The notes: generated from the sequence alone by a model not told the origin. A DNA stretch of 64,000 nucleotides from Flavobacterium denitrificans DSM 15936 (GCF_000425445.1 NZ_AUDL01000011.1:62001-126000); one strand, 5' to 3'; shown: positions 7,429 to 17,391, numbered from the stretch's first letter. Translations and numbers: made by a program.

Positions 7429-9030
7429 CTATTTTTTCAAAAAAAGAATAAAACCTAAAACACTGACAATTAAAATAGAAAGTGCCGCTAAAACTGTTGT
7501 CAGATCGCGAATGTTTTTTCCTGCCCAATCCATAAATAAAAATTTATGCAGAATAGCAAAAGAATAACCCTCAACTCGATCTGAATTGCTTACAACAGCT
7601 GCCAATCTCGATGTTGCGGTTTCAATAAAATAAGTTGTTTTTTGAGGTGTGTCATAAGCCAGTTTTACAACAGGAAGTCTTTTGTTTACAAAACCATATT
7701 CTCGACTGTCAAAATCGGTCAAGACTTTTGATTCAAGTAATTTAATGTTTTCAAAAGAAGGTTGAGAATCATCTTCAGATGTGTCAATCATTTCGCAACA
7801 AGAAGCTTTTGGAGCGCCATCAGTAAAATAGTAAGCTAAAAATTCAGCATATTCTAAATCCAGATTTGGTGCAATTTTGTTTGTTGTGGCATTGATGTAA
7901 ATAACTTCATATTTTGGATCTTCTTTTTTATTCCATTTTGAATCTTTTGGCATTTTGAATCTTTTTGTGTCTTTTTCAAGCAATTGACATCTGTAATAAG
8001 TCGTGTCATTCAGCGTAATAAGACTGCTATTTTGAAATCGATTCCAATCTAAATTTAAATTGTTGTTTCCGCCAGGAATTTCCTTAGTTATAAAAGTTGG
8101 TTCGTAAACCATTTGCGACAACGTATAAGGCGCCCATTTTGTAGTGGCATGATACGCGCCACTGAAAGCAAAAGTCAATGTAAAAAGCGAAATCCAAATT
8201 CCAATTTGACGATGGTATTTTCGCAAACCTTTTTTTGGCGCTAAACTATCTGTTTTTTTGAATTGTTTCCAAAGCAAACCATAAATTAAGATGCCGCTCA
8301 AGGCAGAAAATCCAATAATTGACAAAAGGAAAATCATTGTAATAATTCGGACGCTGTTGTTGCTTATTGCATCTACGAATGACCAATTGTGAAACGTGTC
8401 AAAAAACCAGATAAAAAATTGTCGCGAAGTTGGATTATAAGTTGCCAGTTTGCTCGATGAGGTTTCTACATATACCTGCATGGCATCTGAACGGTCAAAA
8501 CTTAATTTGTAAACTGGCAAGTAACGATTTACATATTTGTATTGCGAAGTAAATTCGGTTACAATTTCACTGTTTTTTACAGGACTTTTTTGATCGTCTA
8601 AGAAATAACGCGAAAGCCATTCCGCGTATTTTTGATCTCCGTTTTCTAATTTTTTGGCCGTTGAAGCATCATAATACCAAAGTTCGCCAATAATAGTTTT
8701 TACTTGATAATAAGTCGCGTTATTAAAATTGACAATTCTGAAGTTTTTGAATTGCGATATTTCATTTTTCAGCAAAACTTCCTGAATAGAATATTGCAAT
8801 TGATTTTTGTCGATTATAGGTTGTTCGATTTTGTCGTGAGCAATTTCAGGTTTGAAAAAGTGCGCCATAAAAGGATGCATCAAACCAGAAAAGGTCCAGA
8901 AAATTACGGGAACAATTGTGATCAACCCAATAACACGATGCCATTTGTACATGTTTTGTTTGATTTTTTTGATGAATTTGGAATCTTTCCTCTTCGAAGA
9001 TTTTTTATGTGTTTCTTTACTCATGGTCAA
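7429..9030 (-). CDS. PepSY-associated TM protein (iron-regulated membrane protein type)
   Basis: This is the last gene of a three-gene metal-uptake operon. It shows four hydrophobic segments (after WHRVIGL near residue 35; around residue 235; after YHRQIGIWIS near 280; and at the extreme C-terminus). The WHR-IG and YHRQIG signatures mark the ends of PepSY-associated TM helices. Two large periplasmic loops carry PepSY-like sequence, and the second has a Cys-Cys pair (KASCCEM). Such proteins commonly sit beside TonB receptors and are thought to be inner-membrane ferric-siderophore reductases or assistants. The start could be Met1 or Met3; the difference is trivial. A hairpin at 9042-9103 separates it from the receptor. 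Confidence 0.8.
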   Translation of the reverse strand: MTMSKETHKKSSKRKDSKFIKKIKQNMYKWHRVIGLITIVPVIFWTFSGLMHPFMAHFFKPEIAHDKIEQPIIDKNQLQYSIQEVLLKNEISQFKNFRIVNFNNATYYQVKTIIGELWYYDASTAKKLENGDQKYAEWLSRYFLDDQKSPVKNSEIVTEFTSQYKYVNRYLPVYKLSFDRSDAMQVYVETSSSKLATYNPTSRQFFIWFFDTFHNWSFVDAISNNSVRIITMIFLLSIIGFSALSGILIYGLLWKQFKKTDSLAPKKGLRKYHRQIGIWISLFTLTFAFSGAYHATTKWAPYTLSQMVYEPTFITKEIPGGNNNLNLDWNRFQNSSLITLNDTTYYRCQLLEKDTKRFKMPKDSKWNKKEDPKYEVIYINATTNKIAPNLDLEYAEFLAYYFTDGAPKASCCEMIDTSEDDSQPSFENIKLLESKVLTDFDSREYGFVNKRLPVVKLAYDTPQKTTYFIETATSRLAAVVSNSDRVEGYSFAILHKFLFMDWAGKNIRDLTTVLAALSILIVSVLGFILFLKK

Positions 9031-9041
9031 TTTTTTTTTTT

Positions 9042-9103
9042 GCCACAGATTTAAAAGATTAGAAAAGATTATTTAATCTGTGTCAATCATTTTAATCTGT
9101 GGC
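9042..9103. repeat. intercistronic hairpin, 'ccacagatt' word
   Basis: gccacagatt (9042-9051) pairs with aatctgtggc (9094-9103). A second, nearly identical taatctgtg copy lies at 9074-9081, so two alternative stems are possible. It lies between the receptor stop and the PepSY start inside the operon, where it could reduce read-through or stabilise the upstream mRNA. Confidence 0.6.
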
Positions 9104-9115
9104 GAAATTTTATTT

Positions 9116-11275
9116 TTATTTTTTTAATGAGAAATTATATTGAATTCCGAATACAAAAGTTCTCGGTGCAGCTGCGGTATAAGTTGGCTGAGCATTGGCA
9201 ACATTGGTTCTAGAAACATTGTAAGCGTATAATTTATCTGTAAGATTCAGCACGTTTCCGTAAATCTCAATTTTTTTCCATTGGTAACCAATTCGGGCAT
9301 TGAAAATATTGTAGCCATCGTATTTTACAGTATTGATCTGATCTTGATAATAACTGCCAACAAGTTGCCATTCAATTGAAGTTCTTAGATTTGGAAGCCA
9401 ATTTGGATAATAACTCACTTCTGAATTTCCTGACCATTTTGGAGCAGATGGCATTTCTTTTCCGTTTAAATCCTGAATAGGATCTGATGGTTTGTCTGAA
9501 AGTTTAAAATCGATATACGTATGTTGGGCATAAGTACCGCCCACGCGAATATTGAACTGTCTTGAAGGTTTGTATGAAGCGCCAAACTCAATTCCTTTAT
9601 GACGCGTTTCTCCAGCAGAACGATAATCGGTTGAATTATCTGGAAGTTTGATGTTTAGTAATTCATTTTTACCTTCCATATAATAAAAAGCGTAATCAAG
9701 GTTTAATTTGTTTTGGAAGAAAGAAAACCATCCGCCAACTTCATAATTATCAAAATCTGCCGGTTTTAAGTTATAATAAAATTCGGCAGGAACTCCTGAT
9801 GTACCGCCAGTTCCCGGTTTAGCTCTGAAAATTGATGTAATTCCAGGAGGCGCAAAACCTTGAGAATAGTTCCCGTAAAACCCAGCAAATTCTACCGGAT
9901 TATAATTTGCTCCAGCCTTAAAAGTAAATTTGTCGTACACTTTGCTTCCTGTAGAAAGGTCAATTGCATTGTCATAATTCACTTTCATGTTGTCATAACG
10001 CCCACCAACTGTTACCACTAATTTTTCAATAGGATTAAAACTGATTTGCGCATAACCAGCCGTGTTGAAAATATCTGCTGTATAATCTGAAAGTTTAGAA
10101 TCCGGATGTTCAGCAATTATTTCATATGAATTAACGGTTTGTTTTCCCGGTTCCCCCGGATTTAAATTGGCTTTTAAATCAATCACGTACGACCAATATG
10201 TTACAGGCGAATAATCGTATAAAGCGCCAGCAACAATTTTAGTATTCAAGAAATCAAATTTTTGTGTGTGTTGTCCAATTGCGCCATAGCTTTTAAAGTT
10301 GTTCGAATTTACTTCGCCTTTGGCTGTTGTCGGATTTACTGTTGGACTCCATTTGATTCCGTAAGAGGGATTTTGGCCTAATTTATTGTCACGTAAATAA
10401 GCTGTAATGTAACTGCTAGAATTTTCGTTCCAATCGTGTTCTAGTGTTAAACGGGTTCTCAACGCATCAGATTTTCTATAAGTGAAATCAGAAGTGCTTT
10501 TATATGTTCTGTTGTTGAAAGCTTCTTCGTTTACAGTGCCACTCATGTCTGAATAATACTTTCCGTACATAATATTGCTGATCAATCGGGTAGAAGGCGA
10601 AATGTTGTAATCAATTCTCGCATTCAGATTATTTTTATTATAGTCAGAATACGTCATCCAGCCATTTTCCTGCAAACTTGAAATTCCAGCAATATGAAAA
10701 CCAACTTTTCCAATTGTTGCACCTCCTGCAGCCTGAAATCTTTTATAGCCATAATTGTCAGCTTGGATTCCGAATTTGAATTCTGGATCAACTGGTGGTT
10801 TTATCGAAATCAAATTAATTGTCCCGCCCACAGCTTCAGGTCCGTATAAAGAAGAAACTGGCCCTTTTACAACTTCAATACTTTGTAAATTATATTGATT
10901 TATTTCTAATAAAGCATTGTGATTGAAAATTCCCATAGGGCGAATTGGCAGTCCATCTTCTAAATATAGATAGTAAGCATTTGTGGTCATAGGCTGACGA
11001 ATAGACATCATGTGCTGTTCGTTTCCTAGATTTACCATCAAAACTCCCGGAGTTTTATTTATGATTTCATAAACTGCAGTTGCTTTGGCTTCGTTAATGG
11101 TTTTAGCTGTCAGTTTGCTTATGGCAACAGGCGTTTCTTTTCTTAAAGTTGCTGTACGATTTGCTGTCACAAAAACATTTTCAAGTTCGTGCGATTTTGT
11201 TGTGTCTTGCGCTATTTTGTTTTGCGCAAAAACACATTGCCCCATGATGAATAGGGTAAAGTATATTTTTTTCAT
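9116..11275 (-). CDS. TonB-dependent outer-membrane receptor (siderophore/metal type)
   Basis: This 719-residue outer-membrane transporter is energised by TonB. After a signal peptide (MKKIYFTLFIMGQCVFAQ) comes a plug domain: ENVFVTANR (TonB-box-like region), INKTPGVLMVNLG, SIEVVKGPVSSLYGPEAVG and GGTINL, then a 22-strand barrel ending in an aromatic strand (FVFGIQYNFSLKK). It lacks the N-terminal carboxypeptidase-like extension and a SusD partner, so it belongs to the siderophore/cobalamin/metal class, not the glycan class. The neighbours (PepSY protein downstream, Cys-rich small protein upstream) support iron or copper uptake. Confidence 0.9.
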   Translation of the reverse strand: MKKIYFTLFIMGQCVFAQNKIAQDTTKSHELENVFVTANRTATLRKETPVAISKLTAKTINEAKATAVYEIINKTPGVLMVNLGNEQHMMSIRQPMTTNAYYLYLEDGLPIRPMGIFNHNALLEINQYNLQSIEVVKGPVSSLYGPEAVGGTINLISIKPPVDPEFKFGIQADNYGYKRFQAAGGATIGKVGFHIAGISSLQENGWMTYSDYNKNNLNARIDYNISPSTRLISNIMYGKYYSDMSGTVNEEAFNNRTYKSTSDFTYRKSDALRTRLTLEHDWNENSSSYITAYLRDNKLGQNPSYGIKWSPTVNPTTAKGEVNSNNFKSYGAIGQHTQKFDFLNTKIVAGALYDYSPVTYWSYVIDLKANLNPGEPGKQTVNSYEIIAEHPDSKLSDYTADIFNTAGYAQISFNPIEKLVVTVGGRYDNMKVNYDNAIDLSTGSKVYDKFTFKAGANYNPVEFAGFYGNYSQGFAPPGITSIFRAKPGTGGTSGVPAEFYYNLKPADFDNYEVGGWFSFFQNKLNLDYAFYYMEGKNELLNIKLPDNSTDYRSAGETRHKGIEFGASYKPSRQFNIRVGGTYAQHTYIDFKLSDKPSDPIQDLNGKEMPSAPKWSGNSEVSYYPNWLPNLRTSIEWQLVGSYYQDQINTVKYDGYNIFNARIGYQWKKIEIYGNVLNLTDKLYAYNVSRTNVANAQPTYTAAAPRTFVFGIQYNFSLKK

Positions 11276-11292
11276 TTTGGATTATATAAATT

Positions 11293-11341
11293 AAGCTATA
11301 AGCTATAAGCTATAGGCAATAAGCCATAAGCTATGAACTGT
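11293..11341. repeat. tandem heptamer array (aagctat)
   Basis: Seven consecutive 7-nt units are visible: aagctat three times (11293-11313), aggcaat, aagccat, aagctat, then gaactgt. It lies in the 93-nt gap just ahead of the TonB receptor start and behind the small Cys protein. It has no inverted partner. Confidence 0.8.
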
Positions 11342-11368
11342 AAGTCTTATTGTTATGACTTTTAAAAT

Positions 11369-11815
11369 TTATATAAAATAGGATGGAGGGTGAAAAATTG
11401 AATTTGCGATTGCAATAGGTTTTTTATCGAATGAAGCAAAAATTTTTGCTTTCGATTCTATAATTCCTGTCAATTTGAAGTTGTGTAAGATTGAAGTCTG
11501 AATGTAAACTACTTCTGCTTTTTCTTTCAGATTGTTTTGCATTCTTTTTTCGTTGTCTGCGTATTTTTTTAAGCTTTTTTGAAGTTCGCAACGACCATTA
11601 CAACTATTGAAAACCATTTTACGTTGTACACAGATTGTTTTTGAAATTTCTTCCTGATTTAATTTGAAGGAGGTATAAACAAAGAAACTGCCAAAAGAAG
11701 GAACTAATAGCATGCAAGAAAGAAATATGACGAAAAATCGTTTCAAAATGTGTTTCGTTGTTTTCGAGAGCAAAAATACATTATAAATATTATTTACAAG
11801 AATGATTTTTGTCAT
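11369..11815 (-). CDS. small membrane-anchored Cys-motif protein of a metal-uptake operon
   Basis: I do not recognise a named family. The 148-residue protein has one hydrophobic segment (RFFVIFLSCMLLVPSFGSFF, about residues 26-45). A short region follows with C-V-Q-R-K-M-V-F-N-S-C-N-G-R-C (about 62-76), a three-cysteine pattern suited to metal or disulfide chemistry. The C-terminus ends IFHPPSYFI. Small proteins with a CxGxC-type motif and a terminal HPP/RPP next to TonB receptors are frequent in Bacteroidota metal-uptake loci; that is recollection, not proof. It is the first gene of the operon with the receptor and the PepSY protein. The true start may be internal. Confidence 0.6.
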   Translation of the reverse strand: MTKIILVNNIYNVFLLSKTTKHILKRFFVIFLSCMLLVPSFGSFFVYTSFKLNQEEISKTICVQRKMVFNSCNGRCELQKSLKKYADNEKRMQNNLKEKAEVVYIQTSILHNFKLTGIIESKAKIFASFDKKPIAIANSIFHPPSYFI

Positions 11816-11848
11816 TTAATGTTAAAAAACAGCAACGAGGGATTTTTA

Positions 11849-11887
11849 GAAAAGAAAAACCCGACAGCTTTCAAAAATCTGTCGGGT
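11849..11887 (-). terminator. secA terminator
   Basis: A 9-bp GC-rich stem, acccgacag (11859-11867) with ctgtcgggt (11879-11887), is followed on the minus strand by a T-rich run (11849-11858). It lies 32 nt beyond the secA stop. Confidence 0.9.
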
Positions 11888-11918
11888 CTACTTATGTTTA
11901 CTGTTTTAAATAGAAATA

Positions 11919-14900
11919 TTAGTTAATTAAAACCCAAGTTCCAGCTGCTAGTAAAGCTTCAGCTTTTTTGTACTTCATTGTTTCTGTTTTGCCAGTAGCA
12001 ATTTCTTGTACTACAACAGTGTCATTTCTGTTGATTTTTGGCATATCTCTAACGATCGTTTCAGTAACTTGACGTTGTTGAGTTTCTCCAGCCTCACGGT
12101 TAATGCTTTCGCTGTTAGGAATTTCGTCTTTGCTTAATTGTAAATTCTCTGCTTGACGAACTTCTCTCGCTTCGTGAATTTCAGAGCTAACGTTTTGAGC
12201 AGGCAAATCACCTTTGAATAAGAATGAAATAACTTCTTTGTTAACGTTGTCCAACATTCCTCTAAACAAATTGAAAGCTTCTAATTTATAGATAAGCAAT
12301 GGGTCTTTTTGCTCGTGAACAGCCAATTGAACAGATTGTTTCAATTCATCCATTTTACGTAGGTGTTTTTTCCAAGCTTCATCTACAATTGACAATGTGA
12401 TGTTTTTCTCGAAATCAGCGATCAATTGAGCACCTTGGCTTTCGTATGCTTTTTTCAAGTCTGTAACTACATTCAAAGTTTTGATTCCGTCAGTGAATGG
12501 AACTACAATTCTTTCGAAATGGTTGTTTGGTTCTTCAAAAACTCCTTTAATGATTGGGAAAGCTTCTCTAGCGCTTCTTTCTGTTTTTTCAGTATAGAAA
12601 GCTAAAGCTTCTTTGTATACTTTTCCGGTAACTTCGATGTCTGATAATTTTGTGAAATCAGCTTCAGAAATTGGAGATGTGATTCCGAAATAACGAATTA
12701 AATCAAATTCATATCCTTTAAAATCATTCGCTACTTTATTATTGCTTACGATTAATTCGCAAGTATCATAAAGCATGTTTGCAATATCCAGTTTCAAACG
12801 CTCTCCAAACAATGCGTGACGACGACGTTTGTAAACTACTTCACGCTGTGAGTTCATTACGTCATCATATTCCAATAAACGTTTACGAACACCAAAGTTG
12901 TTTTCTTCTACTTTTTTCTGAGCACGTTCGATAGATTTAGTCATCATAGAATGCTGAATAACTTCACCTTCTTTCAATCCCATTCTGTCCATTACTTTCG
13001 CTACTCTTTCAGAACCAAATAAACGCATTAAGTTGTCTTCAAGAGAAACATAGAATTGAGAACTTCCTGGATCTCCCTGACGACCAGAACGACCACGTAA
13101 CTGTCTGTCCACACGACGAGAATCGTGACGCTCAGTACCAACGATTGCTAAACCTCCTGCAGCTTTTACTTCTGGAGATAATTTAATATCGGTACCACGA
13201 CCAGCCATGTTTGTTGCGATTGTTACAACTCCAGCTTTACCAGCTTCTTCCACGATTTGTGCTTCTTGCTTGTGCATTTTAGCATTCAATACATTGTGTG
13301 TGATTCCTCTCATTTTAAGCATACGGCTTAATAATTCTGAAATCTCAACAGAAGTTGTTCCAATCAATACTGGTCTTCCTGCTTGTGATAATTCTGTTAC
13401 GTCTTCGATTACTGCGTTGAATTTCTCACGAGTTGTTTTGTAGATGTAATCTTCTTTGTCAATTCTTGCAATTCCTTTATTTGTTGGAATTTCAACAACA
13501 TCCAATTTATAGATTTGCCATAACTCACCAGCTTCAGTTACGGCAGTACCCGTCATTCCAGCTAATTTGCTGTACATTCTAAAGTAGTTTTGCAATGTAA
13601 CAGTTGCAAAAGTTTGAGTTGCAGCTTCGATTTTTACGTTTTCTTTTGCTTCGATCGCTTGGTGCAGACCGTCAGAGTAACGACGTCCGTCCATGATACG
13701 ACCTGTTTGTTCATCGACAATCATAATTTTGTTGTCCATGATAACATACTCTACATCTTTTTCAAATAAAGCATACGCTTTTAAAAGCTGAGTAAGAGTA
13801 TGGATACGTTCGCTTTTTACACCAAAATCTTGGAACAATCTTTCTTTAGCTTCTGCTTCAGCGTCTTTGTCTAGTTTTTGTTTTTCAATTGCAGCGATTT
13901 CTGTTCCAATGTCTGGTAAAACGAAGAAATCAGAATCAGTATCTCCAGAAAGGTATTTGATACCGTTGTCTGTCAATTCTACTTGATTGTTTTTTTCTTC
14001 AATCACAAAGTATAAAGCTTCGTCAACTTTATGCATTTCGCGATTGTTGTCTTGCATATATTGATTTTCAGTTTTTTGAAGCAATTGTTTGATTCCTTCT
14101 TCACTTAAAAATTTAATTAATGCTTTATTCTTTGGTAAAGATCTGTAAGCTCTTAATAATTGGAAACCTCCGTCTTTAGTATTGCCTTCTTTGATTAATT
14201 TTTTAGCTTCTGCCAAGAAACCATTTGCTAACTGACGTTGTTGTGCAACTAAGTTTTCGATTTTTGGTTTCAATTCGTTGAATTCATGACGATCTCCCTG
14301 AGGAACCGGTCCTGAAATGATAAGTGGTGTTCTAGCATCATCAATCAATACAGAGTCAACCTCGTCGACAATTGCAAAATTGTGTTTTCTTTGAACTAAG
14401 TCGCTAGGCGAGTGCGCCATGTTATCTCTTAAGTAGTCAAAACCAAATTCGTTGTTGGTTCCATAAGTGATATCAGCATCGTAAGCTTTTTTTCTTTGTT
14501 CTGTACTTGGCTGGTGATTGTCGATACAGTCAACAGATAAACCGTGGAATTCGAATAAAGGTGCTTTCCAAGTACTATCACGTTTTGCCAAGTAGTCATT
14601 CACAGTTACTAAGTGAACTCCGTTTCCTGTCAAAGCGTTTAAATAAAGTGGAAGAGTAGCCACTAAAGTTTTACCTTCCCCTGTTTGCATTTCGGCAACT
14701 TTACCTTCGTGCAATACCATACCACCAATTAGCTGAACATCATAGTGAATCATGTCCCATGTGATATCTTTTCCTGCTGCATTCCATTTATTGGCCCAGA
14801 TTGCTTTGTCGCCTTCAATAGTAATGTATGGTTTAGCTGCTGAAAATTCACGGTCTTTTGGAGTTGCAGTAACTTCAATATGTGAGTTTTCTTTAAAACG

Positions 14901-15263
14901 ACGAGCGGTTTCTTTAACTACAGAAAATGCTTCTGGAAGAATTTCCAATAAAGTTTTTTCTGAGATTTCATAAGCCTCTTTTTCAAGAGCATCAATAGCA
15001 TCATAAAGATCTTCTCTTTTGTCGATGTCTTCGATGTTTTCTACTTCTGCTTTAAGCGAAGCAATTTTAGCATCTTTGTCAGCTCTAGCTTCTTTGATTC
15101 TATCTTTAAAATAAACAGTTCTTCCTCTTAATTCGTCGTTTGAAAGACTCATTAACGGAGTTTCGAATGTTTTAATTTTATTTAAATAAGGTTGTAAAGC
15201 TTTGACATCTTTCTGTGATTTATCACCTACAAAGACTTTAATAATACTGTTTATGAAACTCAT
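11919..15263 (-). CDS. secA: preprotein translocase ATPase subunit SecA
   Basis: SecA drives unfolded preproteins through SecYEG. Recognisable landmarks are the DEAD motor Walker A ([20 protein letters not shown] region), [15 protein letters not shown], the [19 protein letters not shown] block, the second-motor [12 protein letters not shown] and [20 protein letters not shown]. At 1114 residues it is about 200 longer than E. coli SecA, with insertions in the first motor (around residues 340-420) as is usual in Bacteroidota. The C-terminus ends in a short beta-rich module ([14 protein letters not shown]) and lacks the Cys-rich zinc tail of proteobacterial SecA. No RBS is evident. It is monocistronic, with a strong terminator. 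Confidence 0.97.
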   Translation of the reverse strand: MSFINSIIKVFVGDKSQKDVKALQPYLNKIKTFETPLMSLSNDELRGRTVYFKDRIKEARADKDAKIASLKAEVENIEDIDKREDLYDAIDALEKEAYEISEKTLLEILPEAFSVVKETARRFKENSHIEVTATPKDREFSAAKPYITIEGDKAIWANKWNAAGKDITWDMIHYDVQLIGGMVLHEGKVAEMQTGEGKTLVATLPLYLNALTGNGVHLVTVNDYLAKRDSTWKAPLFEFHGLSVDCIDNHQPSTEQRKKAYDADITYGTNNEFGFDYLRDNMAHSPSDLVQRKHNFAIVDEVDSVLIDDARTPLIISGPVPQGDRHEFNELKPKIENLVAQQRQLANGFLAEAKKLIKEGNTKDGGFQLLRAYRSLPKNKALIKFLSEEGIKQLLQKTENQYMQDNNREMHKVDEALYFVIEEKNNQVELTDNGIKYLSGDTDSDFFVLPDIGTEIAAIEKQKLDKDAEAEAKERLFQDFGVKSERIHTLTQLLKAYALFEKDVEYVIMDNKIMIVDEQTGRIMDGRRYSDGLHQAIEAKENVKIEAATQTFATVTLQNYFRMYSKLAGMTGTAVTEAGELWQIYKLDVVEIPTNKGIARIDKEDYIYKTTREKFNAVIEDVTELSQAGRPVLIGTTSVEISELLSRMLKMRGITHNVLNAKMHKQEAQIVEEAGKAGVVTIATNMAGRGTDIKLSPEVKAAGGLAIVGTERHDSRRVDRQLRGRSGRQGDPGSSQFYVSLEDNLMRLFGSERVAKVMDRMGLKEGEVIQHSMMTKSIERAQKKVEENNFGVRKRLLEYDDVMNSQREVVYKRRRHALFGERLKLDIANMLYDTCELIVSNNKVANDFKGYEFDLIRYFGITSPISEADFTKLSDIEVTGKVYKEALAFYTEKTERSAREAFPIIKGVFEEPNNHFERIVVPFTDGIKTLNVVTDLKKAYESQGAQLIADFEKNITLSIVDEAWKKHLRKMDELKQSVQLAVHEQKDPLLIYKLEAFNLFRGMLDNVNKEVISFLFKGDLPAQNVSSEIHEAREVRQAENLQLSKDEIPNSESINREAGETQQRQVTETIVRDMPKINRNDTVVVQEIATGKTETMKYKKAEALLAAGTWVLIN

Positions 15264-15304
15264 GATTTATTGTATTTCTTTATTATTTTATATGTATTTG
15301 AACC

Positions 15305-15334
15305 AAAAAAAAAGTCTCTGTGATGAGACTTTTT
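15305..15334. terminator. terminator downstream of the DUF2795 gene
   Basis: aaaagtctc (15310-15318) pairs with gagactttt (15325-15333) around a 6-nt loop, with flanking A and T runs. It lies between the DUF2795 stop (15351) and the secA start (15263), so it separates the two transcripts. Confidence 0.85.
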
Positions 15335-15350
15335 CATTTGGTTTATTTTT

Positions 15351-15572
15351 TTAATATTCATCCTCATTCCAAAGATAATCTTCGTCTGTTGGATAATCAG
15401 GCCAAATTTCTTCCATTGATTCATATATCTCGCCTTCATCTTCGATTGATTGAAGGTTTTCTACTACTTCTAATGGAGCACCAGCTCTAATAGCGTAGTC
15501 AATAAGTTCGTCTTTGTTAGCAGGCCATGGCGCATCACTTAAATAAGATGCTAATTCTAATGTCCAATACAT
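15351..15572 (-). CDS. DUF2795 domain protein
   Basis: This is a 73-residue acidic cytoplasmic protein. The sequence WTLELASYLSDAPWPANKDE followed by LIDYAIRAGAPLEVVENLQ matches the DUF2795 helical fold, a small conserved Bacteroidota protein of unknown function usually found as a single gene. The C-terminus is strongly acidic (YPTDEDYLWNEDEY). It lies upstream of secA but a terminator separates the two. Confidence 0.85.
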   Translation of the reverse strand: MYWTLELASYLSDAPWPANKDELIDYAIRAGAPLEVVENLQSIEDEGEIYESMEEIWPDYPTDEDYLWNEDEY

Positions 15573-15671
15573 CTGTTATCTGTTTAGTTTGTGCAAAAAT
15601 AAATTTTTTACTGAAAAAGACAAGTAAATTTTGATTTATTTTAATAAAATTTAAGAACGTCCTTATTAGTA

Positions 15672-15779
15672 ATCAGTTTTCAGAGGCAGTTTGCAGTATG
15701 AAAACTGATGTTTGCTACTAATTACTGTACTTTAAAGTTTTCAGTTTTCGTGTTAGTTTGCAGTATGAAAACTGAAAAC
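15672..15779. repeat. doublet of related palindromes with an exact 21-nt direct repeat
   Basis: Hairpin 1 is a perfect 11-bp stem (15672-15682 with 15699-15709). Hairpin 2 is a perfect 13-bp stem (15737-15749 with 15767-15779). The segments 15688-15708 and 15755-15775 are identical over 21 nt. The doublet fills the gap between the adenosyltransferase stop and the DUF2795 start. It uses the cagttttcag/ctgaaaactg word also found around the S23 gene. Confidence 0.8.
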
Positions 15780-15788
15780 CGAGACTGT

Positions 15789-16358
15789 TTACTTACGCGG
15801 TATCCATTTTACTTCCTCCGCTTTTAAGTCAAACGACAACTTCCGTGCCAAGACAAAAAGGTAGTCAGAAAGTCGGTTTAAATACTGAATTGATATTTCT
15901 GGAACGTGTTCGTTATGGCTTAAATGTACTGCCAAACGCTCTGCGCGACGGCAAATACAGCGCGCTATATGACAATGTGACACAGTTGGATGACCGCCCG
16001 GTAAAACAAAATGTGTCATTGGCGGAAGGCTTTCTTCCATTGTATCTATTTCGTTTTCGAGCAATTCGATATCAGAATCAATTATGCCGAGATTTTCTAA
16101 CCGAAGTTTTCCATTTTTCAAAACTTCTTTTTCCTGAGGAGTTGCCAAAATGGCACCAACAGTAAAAAGACGATCCTGAATTTCGATTAAAATGGTTTTA
16201 TAATGAGGATTCATTTCCTGATCACGAATCAATCCTATATAAGAGTTTAATTCGTCAACAGTTCCGTAGCTGTCAATTCTGATGTGATCTTTAGGTACAC
16301 GAGTTCCTCCAAAAAGTGCTGTGGTACCTTTGTCGCCTGTTTTGGTATATACTTTCAT
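15789..16358 (-). CDS. cob(I)alamin adenosyltransferase, PduO type
   Basis: The enzyme makes adenosylcobalamin from ATP and cob(I)alamin. The PduO/MMAB landmarks are all present: the N-terminal KVYTKTGDKGTTALFGG (ATP-binding), YGTVDELNSYIGL, THFVLPGG, HIARCICRRAERLAVHL (with the catalytic RRAER) and LNRLSDYLFVLARK. Length (189 aa) is typical. It probably supplies coenzyme to methylmalonyl-CoA mutase or a B12-dependent enzyme elsewhere; nothing in the window uses B12. It may be co-transcribed with the ABC ATPase upstream (gap about 90 nt containing taagatgc words). Confidence 0.93.
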   Translation of the reverse strand: MKVYTKTGDKGTTALFGGTRVPKDHIRIDSYGTVDELNSYIGLIRDQEMNPHYKTILIEIQDRLFTVGAILATPQEKEVLKNGKLRLENLGIIDSDIELLENEIDTMEESLPPMTHFVLPGGHPTVSHCHIARCICRRAERLAVHLSHNEHVPEISIQYLNRLSDYLFVLARKLSFDLKAEEVKWIPRK

Positions 16359-16369
16359 TTTTTTTAATA

Positions 16370-16408
16370 TGCTAAGATTCTAAGATGCTAAGATGCTAAG
16401 AGATTAAG
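16370..16408. repeat. tandem octamers 'taagatgc'
   Basis: Consecutive degenerate 8-mers (taagattc, taagatgc, taagatgc, taagagat) stand between the ABC ATPase and the adenosyltransferase. There is no matching inverted arm here, unlike the copies at 234 and 51453. Confidence 0.7.
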
Positions 16409-16447
16409 TTTTCTCTTTTGCGATTAAATGATTAATCAAATAAATGG

Positions 16448-17140
16448 TTAAACTTCTTTACGAGTATCGCTTTCAATTAACCCGTCTCTCAAACGAATTA
16501 CACGATGCGCATAAGCTGCAATATCTTCTTCGTGAGTTACTAGGATTACTGTATTTCCTTGTGCATGAATATCTCCAAAAAGCTTCATTATTTCTACAGA
16601 AGTTTTGCTGTCTAAGTTTCCTGTTGGCTCATCGGCCAAAATAATTGAAGGTTTGTTGACTAAAGCGCGAGCAACGGCAACACGCTGGCGTTGTCCTCCA
16701 GAAAGTTGATTGGGCTGATGATCCATTCTGTCAGCTAGATTAACTTGTTTTAAGACCTCAGTTGCGCGAGCAATTCTTTCTGATTTTCCATGACCGGCAT
16801 AAATCATAGGTAATGCCACATTATCTAAGGCAGTTGTTCTTGGCAATAAATTAAAAGTTTGAAAAACGAAACCAATTTCTGTGTTTCTAATGCCGGCAAG
16901 CTCATTGTCTTGCATTTGGCTGACATCTTTTCCATTCAAAATATATTGTCCAGAAGTTGGCGTATCCAGACAGCCCAGCAAATTCATTAAAGTTGATTTT
17001 CCAGATCCCGAAGGCCCCATTAAGGCAACATATTCGCCTTTGTTTATTTCTAGATTAATTCCTTTTAACACATAAACGATTTCATTTCCAAGGACAAAAT
17101 TTCGTTTTATATCAGTTATTCTAATTAATGGATTTGCCAT
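16448..17140 (-). CDS. ABC transporter ATP-binding protein, MacB/LolD family
   Basis: This 230-residue nucleotide-binding subunit has Walker [11 protein letters not shown]-loop [11 protein letters not shown], signature [15 protein letters not shown], Walker [12 protein letters not shown] and H-loop VTHEED. The sequence class ([20 protein letters not shown]) is that of ATPases serving mechanotransmission-type permeases, including lipoprotein release and macrolide or peptide export. No permease gene adjoins it, so its partner is encoded elsewhere. I choose ATG 17140. The upstream GTG at 17176 would add 12 residues including two cysteines not expected in the family and would overlap the likely promoter. 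Confidence 0.92.
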   Translation of the reverse strand: MANPLIRITDIKRNFVLGNEIVYVLKGINLEINKGEYVALMGPSGSGKSTLMNLLGCLDTPTSGQYILNGKDVSQMQDNELAGIRNTEIGFVFQTFNLLPRTTALDNVALPMIYAGHGKSERIARATEVLKQVNLADRMDHQPNQLSGGQRQRVAVARALVNKPSIILADEPTGNLDSKTSVEIMKLFGDIHAQGNTVILVTHEEDIAAYAHRVIRLRDGLIESDTRKEV

Positions 17141-17391
17141 TTGTTTTTCAATTTTGGATTTAAAAGTACAAAACACTTTTCAATAAAATGATAAGTAGTT
17201 GAGAATTGGATTTTGTTACAAAGCTTATTCATGAATAAGTAGTAAATCAATATGGTTTTTACGAAAACAATTGTTATATCTTTTTTGTTTAAATTTGTAT
17301 AATTATCACTATTTTGTATGTTTTATAGATTTAAAATGTTTTTTGATTTTAAAAGGTGATAATAATGTAATTTATTGCGTGATGTATTGAG

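Noticed and set aside
11293..11341. CRISPR array
   Set aside because: The tandem 7-mers have no spacers, and no cas gene is present in the window.
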